DNA of 55,129 nucleotides from Geochorda sp036562495 (GTDB lineage: Bacteria > Bacillota > Limnochordia > Limnochordales > Geochordaceae), in assembly GCA_036562495.1 (NCBI GenBank), contig DATCKA010000127.1, forward strand, positions 1 through 55,129. The letters are read 5' to 3'. The translations under genes and the position numbers were made by a program. The notes below the pieces were generated by a model. It was not told the DNA's origin. It was given only the letters and a program-made list of their open reading frames with translations, and did not search any database. Positions 1 to 7,888 of the stretch are shown here, piece after piece (the first letter of the stretch is position 1; each line of letters begins with the position of its first letter).

Positions 1-1455
1 GAGGTGCTGGGCATCCCCATCGACCGCCTGCTGCCCTTCTCGGTGGCCCGATCCTGGCACCTGCAGATGGCCATCTTCTGGATCGCCACGGCCTGGCTGG
101 CGGCCGGCCTCTACATCGCGCCGGCCCTGAGCCGCCAGGCGGCGGCCGCCAGCGGCCAGGCGACGGCCGAGCCGCGAGGTCAGGCGCTGCTGGCCAACGT
201 CCTCTTCGTGGCGCTGGTGCTGGTCACCGCGGGCACCCTGACGGGCATCTACCTCGGCGGGACGGGGCGCCTGGCGGCAGGGAGCGGTGAGGCCGGGTCG
301 GGGCTGTGGTGGTGGATCGGCCACCAGGGCTGGGAGTACCTCGAACTGGGACGCCTGTGGCAGATCCTGCTCATCGTGGGCCTGCTCCTGTGGCTGGTCA
401 TCGTCTGGCGGGGGATCCGGGCCGCCCTGCGGGCGCAGCGGGATCCCGGCAGCCTGCCGCACCTGCTGCTGTACGCGTCGGCCGCGATCCCGTTCTTCTA
501 TGGCTTCGGGCTCTTCTTCAAGCCGGGCACCAACTGGGCCGTGGCCGAGTTCTGGCGGTGGTGGGTCATCCACCTGTGGGTCGAGGGCATCTTCGAGGTC
601 TTCACCCTGGTGGTGACGGCCACGCTGCTGGTGCACCTGGGGCTGGTGCGGGCGCAGTCGGCCCTGCGGGCGACCTACTTCCAGGTCATCCTGGTGATGG
701 CCACCGGCGTCATCGGCACGGCGCACCACTACTACTTCGTCGGCCTGCCGGAGTTCTGGCTGGCGCTGGGTGCGGCCTTCTCCGCCCTCGAGGTGGTGCC
801 GCTGACGCTGCTGGGCATCGAGGCCTATGAGCAGTACACGCTGGCCCGGCAGGCCGGACGGAGCTTCGCCTACCCGGAGGTCTTCTGGTTCCTGGTGGCC
901 ACGTCCGTCTGGAACGTCTTCGGCGCCGGCGTGCTGGGCTTCTTCATCAACCTGCCGGTGGTCAACTACTTCGAGCACGGCACCTTCCTGACCGCAGCCC
1001 ACGGGCACGCCGCGCTGATGGGCGTCTACGGCATGCTGGCCATGGCCCTGTTGGTCTACGTGCTGCGCAGCGTCACCCGGCCCGAGGCCTTCTCCGAGCG
1101 GGCCGTGCGGCTGGGCTTCTGGGGGCTCAACCTGGGGCTGGCCGGCATGGTGGTGCTCACCCTGATCCCCATCGGCATCGGGCAGCTGGCGGTGGCCGTT
1201 GAGCAGGGCTTCGCCGAGGCCCGGGACCCGGCCTTCTACCGCACGCCGTGGGTGCATGCGCTGCTGTGGCTGCGGATGCTGCCGGACACGGTCTTCATCG
1301 TGCTGGGCGTGCTGCCCATGCTGTGGGCCACGGTACGGGGCCTGAGGGGCCTGCGTCCGGCCGAGGGGGCCGTCGAGACGGTCGCCTCGCCGGCGGTGGG
1401 GGTCGCCGGCCACCGAGCCGCGCCGGCCGGCGTGGTGGACGCCTCCTCCCGATAG
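1..1455 (+). CDS. norZ: Quinol-type nitric oxide reductase (qNOR), C-terminal part
   Basis: The gene is open from the first base of the window, so its start lies upstream; 484 codons remain of a family usually about 750 residues long. It is a polytopic membrane protein of the heme-copper oxidase superfamily that reduces two NO to N2O with quinol electrons. Visible signatures are HLWVEGIFE (non-heme iron histidine plus the active-site glutamate), GTAHHYYF (the His-His pair that binds FeB) and AAHGHAALMG (heme histidines). The GHQGWEYLELGRLWQ block is typical of the quinol-fed single-subunit form, not of cytochrome-c-fed NorB. The C-terminal 30 residues are low-complexity Ala/Val/Gly. No other denitrification gene is visible, so the role may be NO detoxification or respiration; the context cannot decide. 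Confidence 0.93.
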   Translation, partial: EVLGIPIDRLLPFSVARSWHLQMAIFWIATAWLAAGLYIAPALSRQAAAASGQATAEPRGQALLANVLFVALVLVTAGTLTGIYLGGTGRLAAGSGEAGSGLWWWIGHQGWEYLELGRLWQILLIVGLLLWLVIVWRGIRAALRAQRDPGSLPHLLLYASAAIPFFYGFGLFFKPGTNWAVAEFWRWWVIHLWVEGIFEVFTLVVTATLLVHLGLVRAQSALRATYFQVILVMATGVIGTAHHYYFVGLPEFWLALGAAFSALEVVPLTLLGIEAYEQYTLARQAGRSFAYPEVFWFLVATSVWNVFGAGVLGFFINLPVVNYFEHGTFLTAAHGHAALMGVYGMLAMALLVYVLRSVTRPEAFSERAVRLGFWGLNLGLAGMVVLTLIPIGIGQLAVAVEQGFAEARDPAFYRTPWVHALLWLRMLPDTVFIVLGVLPMLWATVRGLRGLRPAEGAVETVASPAVGVAGHRAAPAGVVDASSR

Positions 1456-1509
1456 GTGAGAAACGGGTAGGAGCGAAGCGGGCCGACGAACGGGCAGGAC
1501 CCCCGCGCC

Positions 1510-1570
1510 CCCGCTCGAATGAGCGGGTGTCCTATCAGACCGGGAGCCTCTCCCTGTCGGGGGAGGCTCC
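1510..1570 (+). terminator. Two tandem hairpins between norZ and the SDR gene
   Basis: A 7-bp stem with a GAAT loop spans 1510-1527. It is followed by a 12-bp stem (1543-1554 with 1559-1570, one G-U pair) with a TGTC loop. No T-run follows, so if this ends norZ transcripts it does so without the usual U-tract. The right arm of the second hairpin contains GGGGGAGG, the only Shine-Dalgarno-like sequence ahead of the SDR gene, so it could instead limit translation of read-through mRNA. Confidence 0.5.
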
Positions 1571-1579
1571 GGCGCGGGG

Positions 1580-2353
1580 GTGCACGCCGTGAGGGTCGCA
1601 GGAGCCGTCGCGCTGGTGACGGGCGGGGCGTCGGGGCTGGGGGAGGCCACCGTCCGCCGGCTTCATCGACTGGGAGCCCGAGTGGTGGTGGCCGACGTGG
1701 CCGTCGCCCGTGGCCAGGCCCTGGCGGCCGAACTGGGGGAGGGGGCACGCTTCGTCGAGGTGGACGTCACCGATGAAGCCGCTGTCTCCCGGGCGGTCGA
1801 GGCGGCCGTCGCCCTGGGCCCCCTTCGCGTCCTGGTCAACGCGGCCGGCATCGGCGGCGCCCGTCGCATCCTGGGCCGGGAGGGGCCCATGCCGCTCGGC
1901 GAGTTCGTCCGGGTCGTCCAGGTCAACCTCGTCGGCACCTTCAACGCGCTGCGCCTGGCCGCGGCCGCGATGGCCGAGGCGCCGCCCGACGAAGAGGGAG
2001 AGAGGGGCGTCATCGTCAACACGGCCTCGGTGGCCGCCTTCGAAGGTCAGATCGGTCAGGCCGCCTACTCGGCCTCCAAGGGGGGCGTGGTGGGGCTGAC
2101 GCTGCCCGCCGCCCGGGAGCTGGCGCGCTGGGGCATCCGGGTGGTCACCATCGCACCGGGCGTCTTCGACACGCCGATGGTGGGGGCGCTGCCCGAGCCC
2201 GTGCGCACCTCCCTGGCGGGCCAGGTGCCCTTCCCGCCGAGGTTGGGGCGACCCGACGAGTACGCGGCGCTGGTGCAACACATCGTCGAGAACCCCATGC
2301 TCAACGGCACCGTCATCCGCCTGGACGGGGCGTTGCGCATGGCGGCCCGCTGA
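1580..2353 (+). CDS. Short-chain dehydrogenase/reductase, 3-hydroxyacyl-CoA dehydrogenase type II-like
   Basis: A 257-residue classical SDR. The NAD(P)-binding motif TGGASGLG lies near residues 14-21, the acidic VVVADV strand end suggests NAD preference, NAAGIGG is near 87-93, and the catalytic set is Ser in NTASVA with YSASK. The VDVTD and QVNLVGTFN motifs and the length resemble human HSD10-type 3-hydroxyacyl-CoA dehydrogenases. That would oxidise 3-hydroxyacyl-CoA and would fit the fad genes 11 kb away, but substrate cannot be assigned safely. The GTG at 1580 was chosen because it gives the usual short SDR N-terminus. The nearest Shine-Dalgarno sequence (1559-1566) is 13 bases upstream, which is long, and lies inside a hairpin. 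The gene is convergent with sufU. Confidence 0.85.
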   Translation: MHAVRVAGAVALVTGGASGLGEATVRRLHRLGARVVVADVAVARGQALAAELGEGARFVEVDVTDEAAVSRAVEAAVALGPLRVLVNAAGIGGARRILGREGPMPLGEFVRVVQVNLVGTFNALRLAAAAMAEAPPDEEGERGVIVNTASVAAFEGQIGQAAYSASKGGVVGLTLPAARELARWGIRVVTIAPGVFDTPMVGALPEPVRTSLAGQVPFPPRLGRPDEYAALVQHIVENPMLNGTVIRLDGALRMAAR

Positions 2354-2377
2354 AGCCCGGACCGGGTGCGGCTCGCC

Positions 2378-2848
2378 CTACGGCCTGCCGCCGGGCTCGC
2401 CGGCAGGCGACCCCGCGGGGCCGCCCTCCTCGAGGTGGGCCAGATCCTTGTCGAGCGCCTCCCAGGCCAGCAAGGCGCACTTGACCCGCACGGGGAAGCG
2501 GCTCACCCCGGCCAGCGCCTCGAGCTCGCCCAGATCGGCCTCCTCGGGCGCCAGCTCGCCCCGCACCATGCGGGTGAAGCGCTGCAGCATCTCCCGGGCC
2601 TCGGCCAGCGTCTTGCCGCGCAGCGCCTCGGTCATCATCGAGGCCGACGCCTGGCTGATGCTGCACCCCTGACCCGTGAAGCGAGCCTCGCGGATGGTCT
2701 CGCCCTCGACGGCCAGTGCCAGGGTGATCTCGTCGCCGCACAGGGGGTTGTGCAGGTGGACGCTGGCGTCGGCTCCTGCCAGCGGGCCCTTGTTGCGGGG
2801 GGACTTGTAGTGGTCCAGGATGACCTCTCGGTAGAGCTCTTCTAGCAC
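2378..2848 (-). CDS. sufU: SufU, zinc-dependent sulfur-transfer protein of the SUF system
   Basis: A 156-residue IscU-like protein that, in Bacillota, accepts sulfur from SufS by a zinc-dependent exchange and passes it towards Fe-S assembly. Conserved ligands are visible: Cys37 and Asp39 (NPLCGD), Cys62 (GQGCSISQASASMM) and Cys124 (VKCALLAW). The roughly 20-residue insert before the last Cys (residues ~97-116) is the mark of SufU as opposed to IscU. The GTG at 2848 follows a GGGTGGCGGGG Shine-Dalgarno region. It is the last gene of the leftward suf operon, 16 bp after sufS. The final 15 residues are a Gly/Pro-rich tail. Confidence 0.93.
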   Translation of the reverse strand: MLEELYREVILDHYKSPRNKGPLAGADASVHLHNPLCGDEITLALAVEGETIREARFTGQGCSISQASASMMTEALRGKTLAEAREMLQRFTRMVRGELAPEEADLGELEALAGVSRFPVRVKCALLAWEALDKDLAHLEEGGPAGSPAGEPGGRP

Positions 2849-2864
2849 GCTGGCCCCGCCACCC

Positions 2865-4127
2865 TCACCGGGGCTTGGCTCCCGCCCCGAAGATGGCCCG
2901 CACGGCCTCGAGCGCCCGCACCAGCGCGTCGACGTCCTCGGGCGTGTTGTACACGTAGAAGCTTGCGCGCACCGTCGCCGGGACGTCAAGCCAGCGCATG
3001 AGCGGCTGCGCGCAGTGATGGCCGGCCCGCACCGCCACGCCCTCCTGATCGAGGATGGTGGCCACGTCGTGAGGGTGGACGCCCTCCACGTTGAAGCTGA
3101 CGACCCCGCCTCGATGCTGCCGGGGGCCGTAGATCCGCACGTCGGGCATCTGGCCCAGCCGCTCGAGGGCGTACGCCACCAGCCGCTGCTCGTGGGCGCG
3201 CACCTGCTCCATGCCTAGCGACTCGAGGTACTCCACGGCCGCGCCCAGCCCCACCGCCTGCGCGATGGGGGGCGTGCCGGCCTCGAACTTGTAGGGCACC
3301 TCGTTGTAGGTCGACTCGAACAGCCCGACCTCCCGGATCATCTCGCCCCCGCCGAACAGGGGCGGCATGGACTCCAGCAGCTCCCGCCGCCCCCACAGCA
3401 CCCCGATGCCCGTGGGGCCCATCATCTTGTGCCCCGAGAAGGCCAAAAAGTCGCACCCCAGCTGCCGCACGTCGACGGGCTGATGGGGCACGCTCTGCGC
3501 GGCGTCGACCACGACCACCGCCCCCACCCGGTGGGCGCGCTCGGCCATCTCCCGCACCGGGTTGATGGTGCCGAGGACGTTGGACTGGTGCGTGACGGCC
3601 ACCACCCGCACCCGGCCGCTCTCCAGCAGCCGCTCGTAGCTGGCCAGGTCCAGGGTGCCGTCGGGCAGCAGATCGACGTAGCGCAGGCGAGCGCCCGTCG
3701 CCTGCGCTACCATCTGCCACGGCACCATGTTGGAGTGGTGCTCCATGGGGGTCAGCACGATCTCGTCGTCCGGCCCCAGCCGCGGCTGGGCGTAGCTGCG
3801 CGCCACCAGGTTGATGGCCTCGGTGGTGCCCCGCACGAAGACCACGCACGCCGGGTCCGTCGCCCCGATGAACCGCGCCACCGCCCGGCGCGCCCGCTCG
3901 TACGCCTCGGTGGCCCGAACCGCCAGCGTGTGCACGCCCCGGTGGACGTTGGCGTTGTCGCGCTCGTAAAAGCGCGCCTCCGCCTCGATGACGCTACGCG
4001 GCTTTTGGGCCGTGGCCGCGCTGTCCAGGTAGACGAGCGGACGGCCGCCCGCCACCGTCTGGTGCAATGCCGGGAAATCCTCCCGACACGTCTCAATCGA
4101 TCGCACGCTCGTCCGACCTTCTCTCAC
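2865..4127 (-). CDS. sufS: SufS, group II cysteine desulfurase
   Basis: A 420-residue PLP enzyme that removes sulfur from L-cysteine, forming a persulfide for Fe-S cluster assembly. The PLP lysine is K234 in SGHKMMGP. The catalytic cysteine is C372 in AGHHCAQPLM, followed by the phosphate-binding R387 (TVRASFYVYNT). Other family marks are LDSAATAQKP, RGTTEAINLV and VTHQSNVLG. The short active-site loop fits the SufS/group II class that needs a sulfur acceptor, here SufU. The start is GTG at 4127, overlapping the sufD stop as GTGA, so translation is probably coupled. Confidence 0.96.
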   Translation of the reverse strand: MREGRTSVRSIETCREDFPALHQTVAGGRPLVYLDSAATAQKPRSVIEAEARFYERDNANVHRGVHTLAVRATEAYERARRAVARFIGATDPACVVFVRGTTEAINLVARSYAQPRLGPDDEIVLTPMEHHSNMVPWQMVAQATGARLRYVDLLPDGTLDLASYERLLESGRVRVVAVTHQSNVLGTINPVREMAERAHRVGAVVVVDAAQSVPHQPVDVRQLGCDFLAFSGHKMMGPTGIGVLWGRRELLESMPPLFGGGEMIREVGLFESTYNEVPYKFEAGTPPIAQAVGLGAAVEYLESLGMEQVRAHEQRLVAYALERLGQMPDVRIYGPRQHRGGVVSFNVEGVHPHDVATILDQEGVAVRAGHHCAQPLMRWLDVPATVRASFYVYNTPEDVDALVRALEAVRAIFGAGAKPR

Positions 4128-5512
4128 GCGGCTCCCAGCTTGGCGGTCACGATGCGCCGGATGCGCTCCTGCACGGCCTCCGACGGGATGCGATCCAGCA
4201 CGGGCCGCAGGAAGCCTTCGACGATGAGGGCGATGGCCACCTTCTCCGGGATGCCCCGGCTCATCAGGTAGAAGAGCTGCTCGCGATCGACCTGACCCAC
4301 CGTCGCGGCGTGGCCGGCCCGCTGCACCTCGCTCTCTTCCACCACGACGCTGGGGTTGGCGTCAGCCCTCGCGTCGGGACTCAGCACCAGGATGTTGCCC
4401 TTCTGGTAGGCACCGGACTCGCGCGCTCCGCTGCGGATGTGGGTGACCGCGCGGTAGATGCCCCGGGCCTGTCCGTTGAGCACGCCCCGGGCGGCGATGT
4501 CCGACTCGGTGTGCGTGCCCCGGTGATCCATGCTGTTGAGCAGGTCGAGATGCTGCTGGCCGTCGGCGAAGAAGACCAGCACGGTGTGCGACGAGGCGCC
4601 CGACCCCTCCAGCGCCGACTCGAACTCGCCCCGGGTCAGGGCGCACCCGAACTCGCCCAGGATCCACTCGACCTGGCTGTCCCGATCCTGGACGGCCCGC
4701 CGGTTGGTGAAGCTCTGGACGTGGGTGCCCCAGGTCTGCAGCGCCACGTAGTCGATGCGGGAGCTGGGCCCGGCCACGATCTCGACGGCCCCCGCCACCA
4801 GTGGCCGCACGCCGCCGGCCGCCTCAGCGCCGGCCGACATCTGGGACTCGATCACCGTCACCCGCGCCTCGTCCTCCAGCACGATGAGGGTATGGGGGAA
4901 CAACAGCGGCCGGGCGGCGTCCATCCACGTCACGATCTGGATGGGCTGCTCGAGCTGCACGCCACGCGGCACGAAGAGCACGGTGCCCACGTCGCACGCC
5001 GCTCCGTGCAGCGCCATGAACTTGCCCTGGGAAGCCGGCACGGCCCGGGTCATGAAGTGGGCCCGCACCAGATCGGGCATCTGGGCCAGCGCCTCCGTCA
5101 GGCTCATCAGGCGGACGCCCCGTCGGGCCAGCTCCGGGTCGAGCCAGCGGGCCGACCGCACCGGCGTCTCGATGCCCGCCGCCACGTGGACGATGACGGA
5201 ACTGCCCGCCTGGACGCCCTGCAGCTCCTCCACCACGGCGGCCGGCCACGATCCGTCGACCCCCTTGGGGGAGGCGAGGTCGACGACCGGCGCCGGCGCG
5301 GGCGCCGACTCCAGAGCCCGGCGCAACGCCTGCACGTAGGCCTCCATGTCGAGCCCCGAGAGATCCGTGCGATCCCACTGGGGCATGGGCGTCTCCTCGA
5401 AGAGCCGCAGCGCCTCGGCCCGCCGCTCCACCATCCACGAGGGCTCGGCCCGGCGGGCGCCGTAGGACTCGACGAGGGAGCGCTCGATCGCCAGCGTGCT
5501 CTGCACCTCCAC
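4124..5512 (-). CDS. sufD: SufD, Fe-S cluster assembly scaffold subunit
   Basis: A 462-residue SufB/SufD-family beta-helix protein. The C-terminal block GHAATVGQVDREQLFYLMSR (residues ~400-420) contains the histidine typical of SufD (GATVGQ context), while SufB proteins have a different TTSKVGEDQ-type sequence; the HLDLLNSMDHRG region is also SufD-like. SufD normally pairs with SufB and SufC in a BC2D complex. No sufB is present here, so SufB must be encoded elsewhere or this protein fills a broader role. The start is GTG at 5512, 13 bp after sufC; a start a few codons in cannot be excluded. Confidence 0.9.
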   Translation of the reverse strand: MEVQSTLAIERSLVESYGARRAEPSWMVERRAEALRLFEETPMPQWDRTDLSGLDMEAYVQALRRALESAPAPAPVVDLASPKGVDGSWPAAVVEELQGVQAGSSVIVHVAAGIETPVRSARWLDPELARRGVRLMSLTEALAQMPDLVRAHFMTRAVPASQGKFMALHGAACDVGTVLFVPRGVQLEQPIQIVTWMDAARPLLFPHTLIVLEDEARVTVIESQMSAGAEAAGGVRPLVAGAVEIVAGPSSRIDYVALQTWGTHVQSFTNRRAVQDRDSQVEWILGEFGCALTRGEFESALEGSGASSHTVLVFFADGQQHLDLLNSMDHRGTHTESDIAARGVLNGQARGIYRAVTHIRSGARESGAYQKGNILVLSPDARADANPSVVVEESEVQRAGHAATVGQVDREQLFYLMSRGIPEKVAIALIVEGFLRPVLDRIPSEAVQERIRRIVTAKLGAA

Positions 5513-5525
5513 CGCGCCGCCCCTC

Positions 5526-6311
5526 CTATCGTGCTACGCTCTGGTCGGCCAGTTGCTGGCGGAGCCAGTCGTAACCCTTCTCCTCCAGCTCCTCCGCCAG
5601 CTCCTTGCCGCCGGAGCGCACGATGCGCCCGTCCATCATGACGTGGACGTAGTCGGGCTCGATGTAGCGCAGGATGCGCTGGTAGTGGGTGATGATGAGC
5701 GCGCCGAAGTCGGGGCCGCGCAGGCTGTTGACCGCCCGCGCCACGATCTTGATGGCATCGATGTCGAGGCCCGAGTCGGTCTCGTCCAGCACGGCGATGT
5801 GAGGCTGCAGCATGGCCATCTGGAGCATCTCGTTGCGCTTCTTCTCGCCGCCGGAGAAGCCCTCGTTGAGGTAGCGGCTGGCGAAGCTCCGGTCCATCTC
5901 CAGGAGTTCCATCTTCTCGCGCAGCAGCTTCTGGAACTCGGCGATGGGGAGCTCCTTGCCGTCACCGCCGCGCACCGAGTTGACCGCGGCCCGCAGGAAG
6001 CTGGCCACCGTCACGCCCTGCACCTCGGCCGGGTACTGGAAGGCCAGGAAGAGCCCCTTGCGGGCACGCTCGTCGGGGCTCATGGCCAGCACGTCCTCGC
6101 CGTCTAGGAGCACCTGACCGCTCTCGATGGTGTAGCGCGGATGACCCATCAGGGCGAAGGCCAGGGTCGTCTTGCCCGACCCGTTGGGCCCCATCAACCC
6201 GTGGATCTCGCCGGAGCGGATCGTGAGGGTCAGCCCCTTGACGATGGGCTTGTCGTCGACGCTGACGTGAAGATCGACGATCTTGAGCTCATGCCTGGTC
6301 TGCTCGCTCAT
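5526..6311 (-). CDS. sufC: SufC, ABC-type ATPase of the SUF system
   Basis: A 261-residue cytosolic ATPase that drives conformational change in the SufB/SufD scaffold. Walker A is GPNGSGKTTLAFALMG (residues ~36-51), the ABC signature is FSGGEKKRNEM and Walker B is IAVLDETDSGLD, where D-E-T-D-S-G-L-D is the SufC variant. The ATG at 6311 follows AAGAAGG; an upstream in-frame extension was rejected because it lacks homology to SufC. It is the first gene of sufCDSU and sits behind an extended -10 promoter with an overlapping inverted repeat. Confidence 0.96.
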   Translation of the reverse strand: MSEQTRHELKIVDLHVSVDDKPIVKGLTLTIRSGEIHGLMGPNGSGKTTLAFALMGHPRYTIESGQVLLDGEDVLAMSPDERARKGLFLAFQYPAEVQGVTVASFLRAAVNSVRGGDGKELPIAEFQKLLREKMELLEMDRSFASRYLNEGFSGGEKKRNEMLQMAMLQPHIAVLDETDSGLDIDAIKIVARAVNSLRGPDFGALIITHYQRILRYIEPDYVHVMMDGRIVRSGGKELAEELEEKGYDWLRQQLADQSVAR

Positions 6312-6378
6312 CGGCCTTCTTGTGCCAACCTCCTTCGTCCCGGTGGGAGATGGGGGAACCCCTCCCATTGCCTCCCGC

Positions 6379-6411
6379 AGTATAACACAGGCGAAGTTAA
6401 CTTGCTTAACT
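6379..6411 (-). promoter_or_regulatory. suf operon promoter with putative operator
   Basis: On the minus strand an extended -10, TGTTATACT, has its TATACT hexamer at 6384-6379. No good -35 is present. Where the -35 should be lies an AT-rich inverted repeat, AGTTAA-N5-TTAACT (6395-6411), which stands out in this G+C-rich DNA. Position and symmetry suggest a repressor or activator site, perhaps for an Rrf2-type Fe-S regulator, which is inference. The site is also upstream of the divergent zinc-ribbon gene. Confidence 0.55.
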
Positions 6412-6481
6412 ATTCACCGGGCGGTAGGGGAGCGCGCCCGGTTGCCGAACAACGCCACGACCCCGCAAAGGAGGGATGGCG

Positions 6482-7288
6482 ATGGGCTCCGCCGAGACGG
6501 GCATGGGACCTCCCCGAGCGGGTGGGGCGGCTGCCGCCGACCTGGAGCGTCTGTGGGAGCTCCAGCAGGTCGACGGCGCCATCCGGGCGGCTCGAGAGGG
6601 CCTCGAGGGGCATCCCGACCGGGTGGAGGCGGAGTCGGCCCGTGACGAGGCCGCCCGGCTCGAGGCGGCCTGCCAGTCGTACCAGGAACGGCTGCGCGAG
6701 CTGCGCATGGCGGTGCGCCGCCTGGAGAGCGAGCTGGCCGAGGCGGAGCGGGAGGGCGAGCAGCTCCAGCAGCGCCTCTTCGGGGGTGCCGTCACCCACC
6801 CCAAGGAGCTGAGCTCGCTGCAGGCCCGCCTGGAGGCGGTCCGCGAACGAGCGGGTCGCCTGCAGGACGAGACCCTGGAGCAGATGGAGTCGCTGGAGCA
6901 GACCGAGAGGGCCCTGGCGCAGGCCCAGCAGGAGCTGACCCGGGCGCGCGAGCGCCTGGCTCAGGCCGAGCGGCGCTGGGAGGCCACCCGGCGCGAGCTG
7001 GAGGCCGAGCTGGCACGCCTCGAGCGACAGCGAGCCGAGCTCGTCGCTGCCGTCGCCAACCCCACCCACCTGGCGCGCTACGAGCGGCTGGCCGGGGCCA
7101 AGGGCGGGCAAGCGCTGGCCCTGGTGGACCAGGAGAAGTGCTCGGCCTGCGGCCTGCCCCTCTCCAACCTGGTGCTCACCGAGGCTCGCCGCAAGGAGCG
7201 CATGATCTTCTGCGAGACGTGCGGACGCATCCTCTACTGGCGGCCCGGGCGGCATCTCGGGCTGCCGGGGGCGCCGGCGCCGGCATAG
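6482..7288 (+). CDS. Coiled-coil protein with C-terminal C4 zinc ribbon (DUF164/zf-RING_7 family)
   Basis: A 268-residue protein: a long charged coiled coil (residues ~15-195, with heptad-like Leu/Glu/Arg repeats) followed by a four-cysteine zinc ribbon, CSACGLPL...CETCGRILYW (residues ~219-250). This is the bacterial DUF164 family, similar in layout to Chlamydia CT398 and Helicobacter HP0958, which bind sigma-54 or secretion proteins; the role here is unknown. The ATG at 6482 is preferred over the ATG at 6476 because AGGAGG (6469-6474) abuts the latter but is 7 bases from the former. It lies directly upstream of rnpB. Confidence 0.85.
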   Translation: MGSAETGMGPPRAGGAAAADLERLWELQQVDGAIRAAREGLEGHPDRVEAESARDEAARLEAACQSYQERLRELRMAVRRLESELAEAEREGEQLQQRLFGGAVTHPKELSSLQARLEAVRERAGRLQDETLEQMESLEQTERALAQAQQELTRARERLAQAERRWEATRRELEAELARLERQRAELVAAVANPTHLARYERLAGAKGGQALALVDQEKCSACGLPLSNLVLTEARRKERMIFCETCGRILYWRPGRHLGLPGAPAPA

Positions 7289-7305
7289 GGGAAGTCGCTC
7301 GCGGC

Positions 7306-7333
7306 TTGACGGGCCCGGCGAGAGGGTTACAAT
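7306..7333 (+). promoter_or_regulatory. SigA-type promoter of rnpB
   Basis: TTGACG (7306-7311) and TACAAT (7328-7333) are separated by 16 bases, placing the transcription start at about 7339-7341. That is exactly where the P1 helix of RNase P RNA begins. Confidence 0.75.
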
Positions 7334-7338
7334 AGGGT

Positions 7339-7718
7339 TCGGTCAGTGGGTCGGGAGGCCGCGGGTGGCCGGCCATGCCGGCGACCCGAGGAAAGTCCGG
7401 ACTCCACAGGGCAGGGTGCCGGGTAACGCCCGGCGGGGGCGACCCCAGGGAAAGTGCCACAGAGACCATACCGCCGGTCGGCCCGACGGGCCGGTGCCGG
7501 TAAGGGTGAAAAGGTGAGGTAAGAGCTCACCAGCGGTCAGGCGACTGGCCGGCTGGGCAAACCCCACCCGGAGCAAGACCGAGTAGGAGGGGCCCCGGAG
7601 GTGGCCCGCCTCGATGCCCCTCGGGTAGGTCGCTGGAGACGGGCGGCGACGTCCGTCCTAGAGGGATGGCCTCCCTCGACAGAATCCGGCTTACAGACCC
7701 GCTGGCCGACTATCACCT
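7339..7718 (+). ncRNA. rnpB: RNase P RNA, bacterial class A
   Basis: The catalytic RNA that matures tRNA 5' ends. Conserved blocks are present in order: GAGGAAAGTCCGGACTCC (P4/CR-I), CAGGGCAGGGTGCCGGGTAA, GGTGAGGTAAGAGCTCACC, CCACCCGGAGCAAGACC, and finally GACAGAATCCGGCTTACAG (CR-V). P1 is a 14-bp helix joining 7339-7352 with 7696-7709 (two G-U pairs), and P2 pairs GGGAGGCC with GGCCTCCC. The 3' end is placed at the conserved TCACCT (~7718). The length, about 380 nt, and the long-range P2 pairing fit class A, not the Bacillus class B. Confidence 0.96.
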
Positions 7719-7729
7719 CGTTACCCTGA

Positions 7730-7801
7730 GTCCCTACCGCCCGATGGGACCAGAGCGTAGCGGAGCGAGCGCCGGCCTCGTGCCGGCGATGGTGTAGGGA
7801 C
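7730..7801 (+). other. Structured 3' trailer between rnpB and its terminator
   Basis: Between the mature rnpB end and the terminator lies a potential stem-loop: GTCCCTAC (7730-7737) pairs with GTAGGGAC (7794-7801). It is extended by CCTGA/TCAGG with a bulge and encloses an inner CGCCGGC/GCCGGCG hairpin. It would be part of the rnpB precursor and could be a processing signal or a separate small RNA. No open reading frame or known RNA family was recognised. Confidence 0.4.
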
Positions 7802-7814
7802 TTCATCAGGTAGA

Positions 7815-7851
7815 CGAAGGCGCCCCTGGGGCGAGGGGCGCCTTCGCTTTT
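7815..7851 (+). terminator. Rho-independent terminator of rnpB
   Basis: A perfect 13-bp stem (7815-7827 with 7834-7846), a GGGGCG loop, then CTTTT. The T-run is only on the plus side, so it serves rnpB and not the convergent acyl-CoA synthetase operon. Confidence 0.8.
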
Positions 7852-7888
7852 GCCGGTGGGTTCGTCGCCGGCCGCCGCGCTGCTCCTC

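Noticed and set aside
2849..2989. Upstream in-frame extension of sufU to 2989
   Set aside because: It overlaps sufS, is Arg/Ser-rich and is unlike SufU; the GTG at 2848 has a ribosome binding site and gives the family length.
7537..7806. Open frame on the minus strand containing VGQRVCKPDSVEGGHPSRTD-like sequence
   Set aside because: It is antisense to RNase P RNA; this peptide is a familiar false protein call produced by rnpB conservation.
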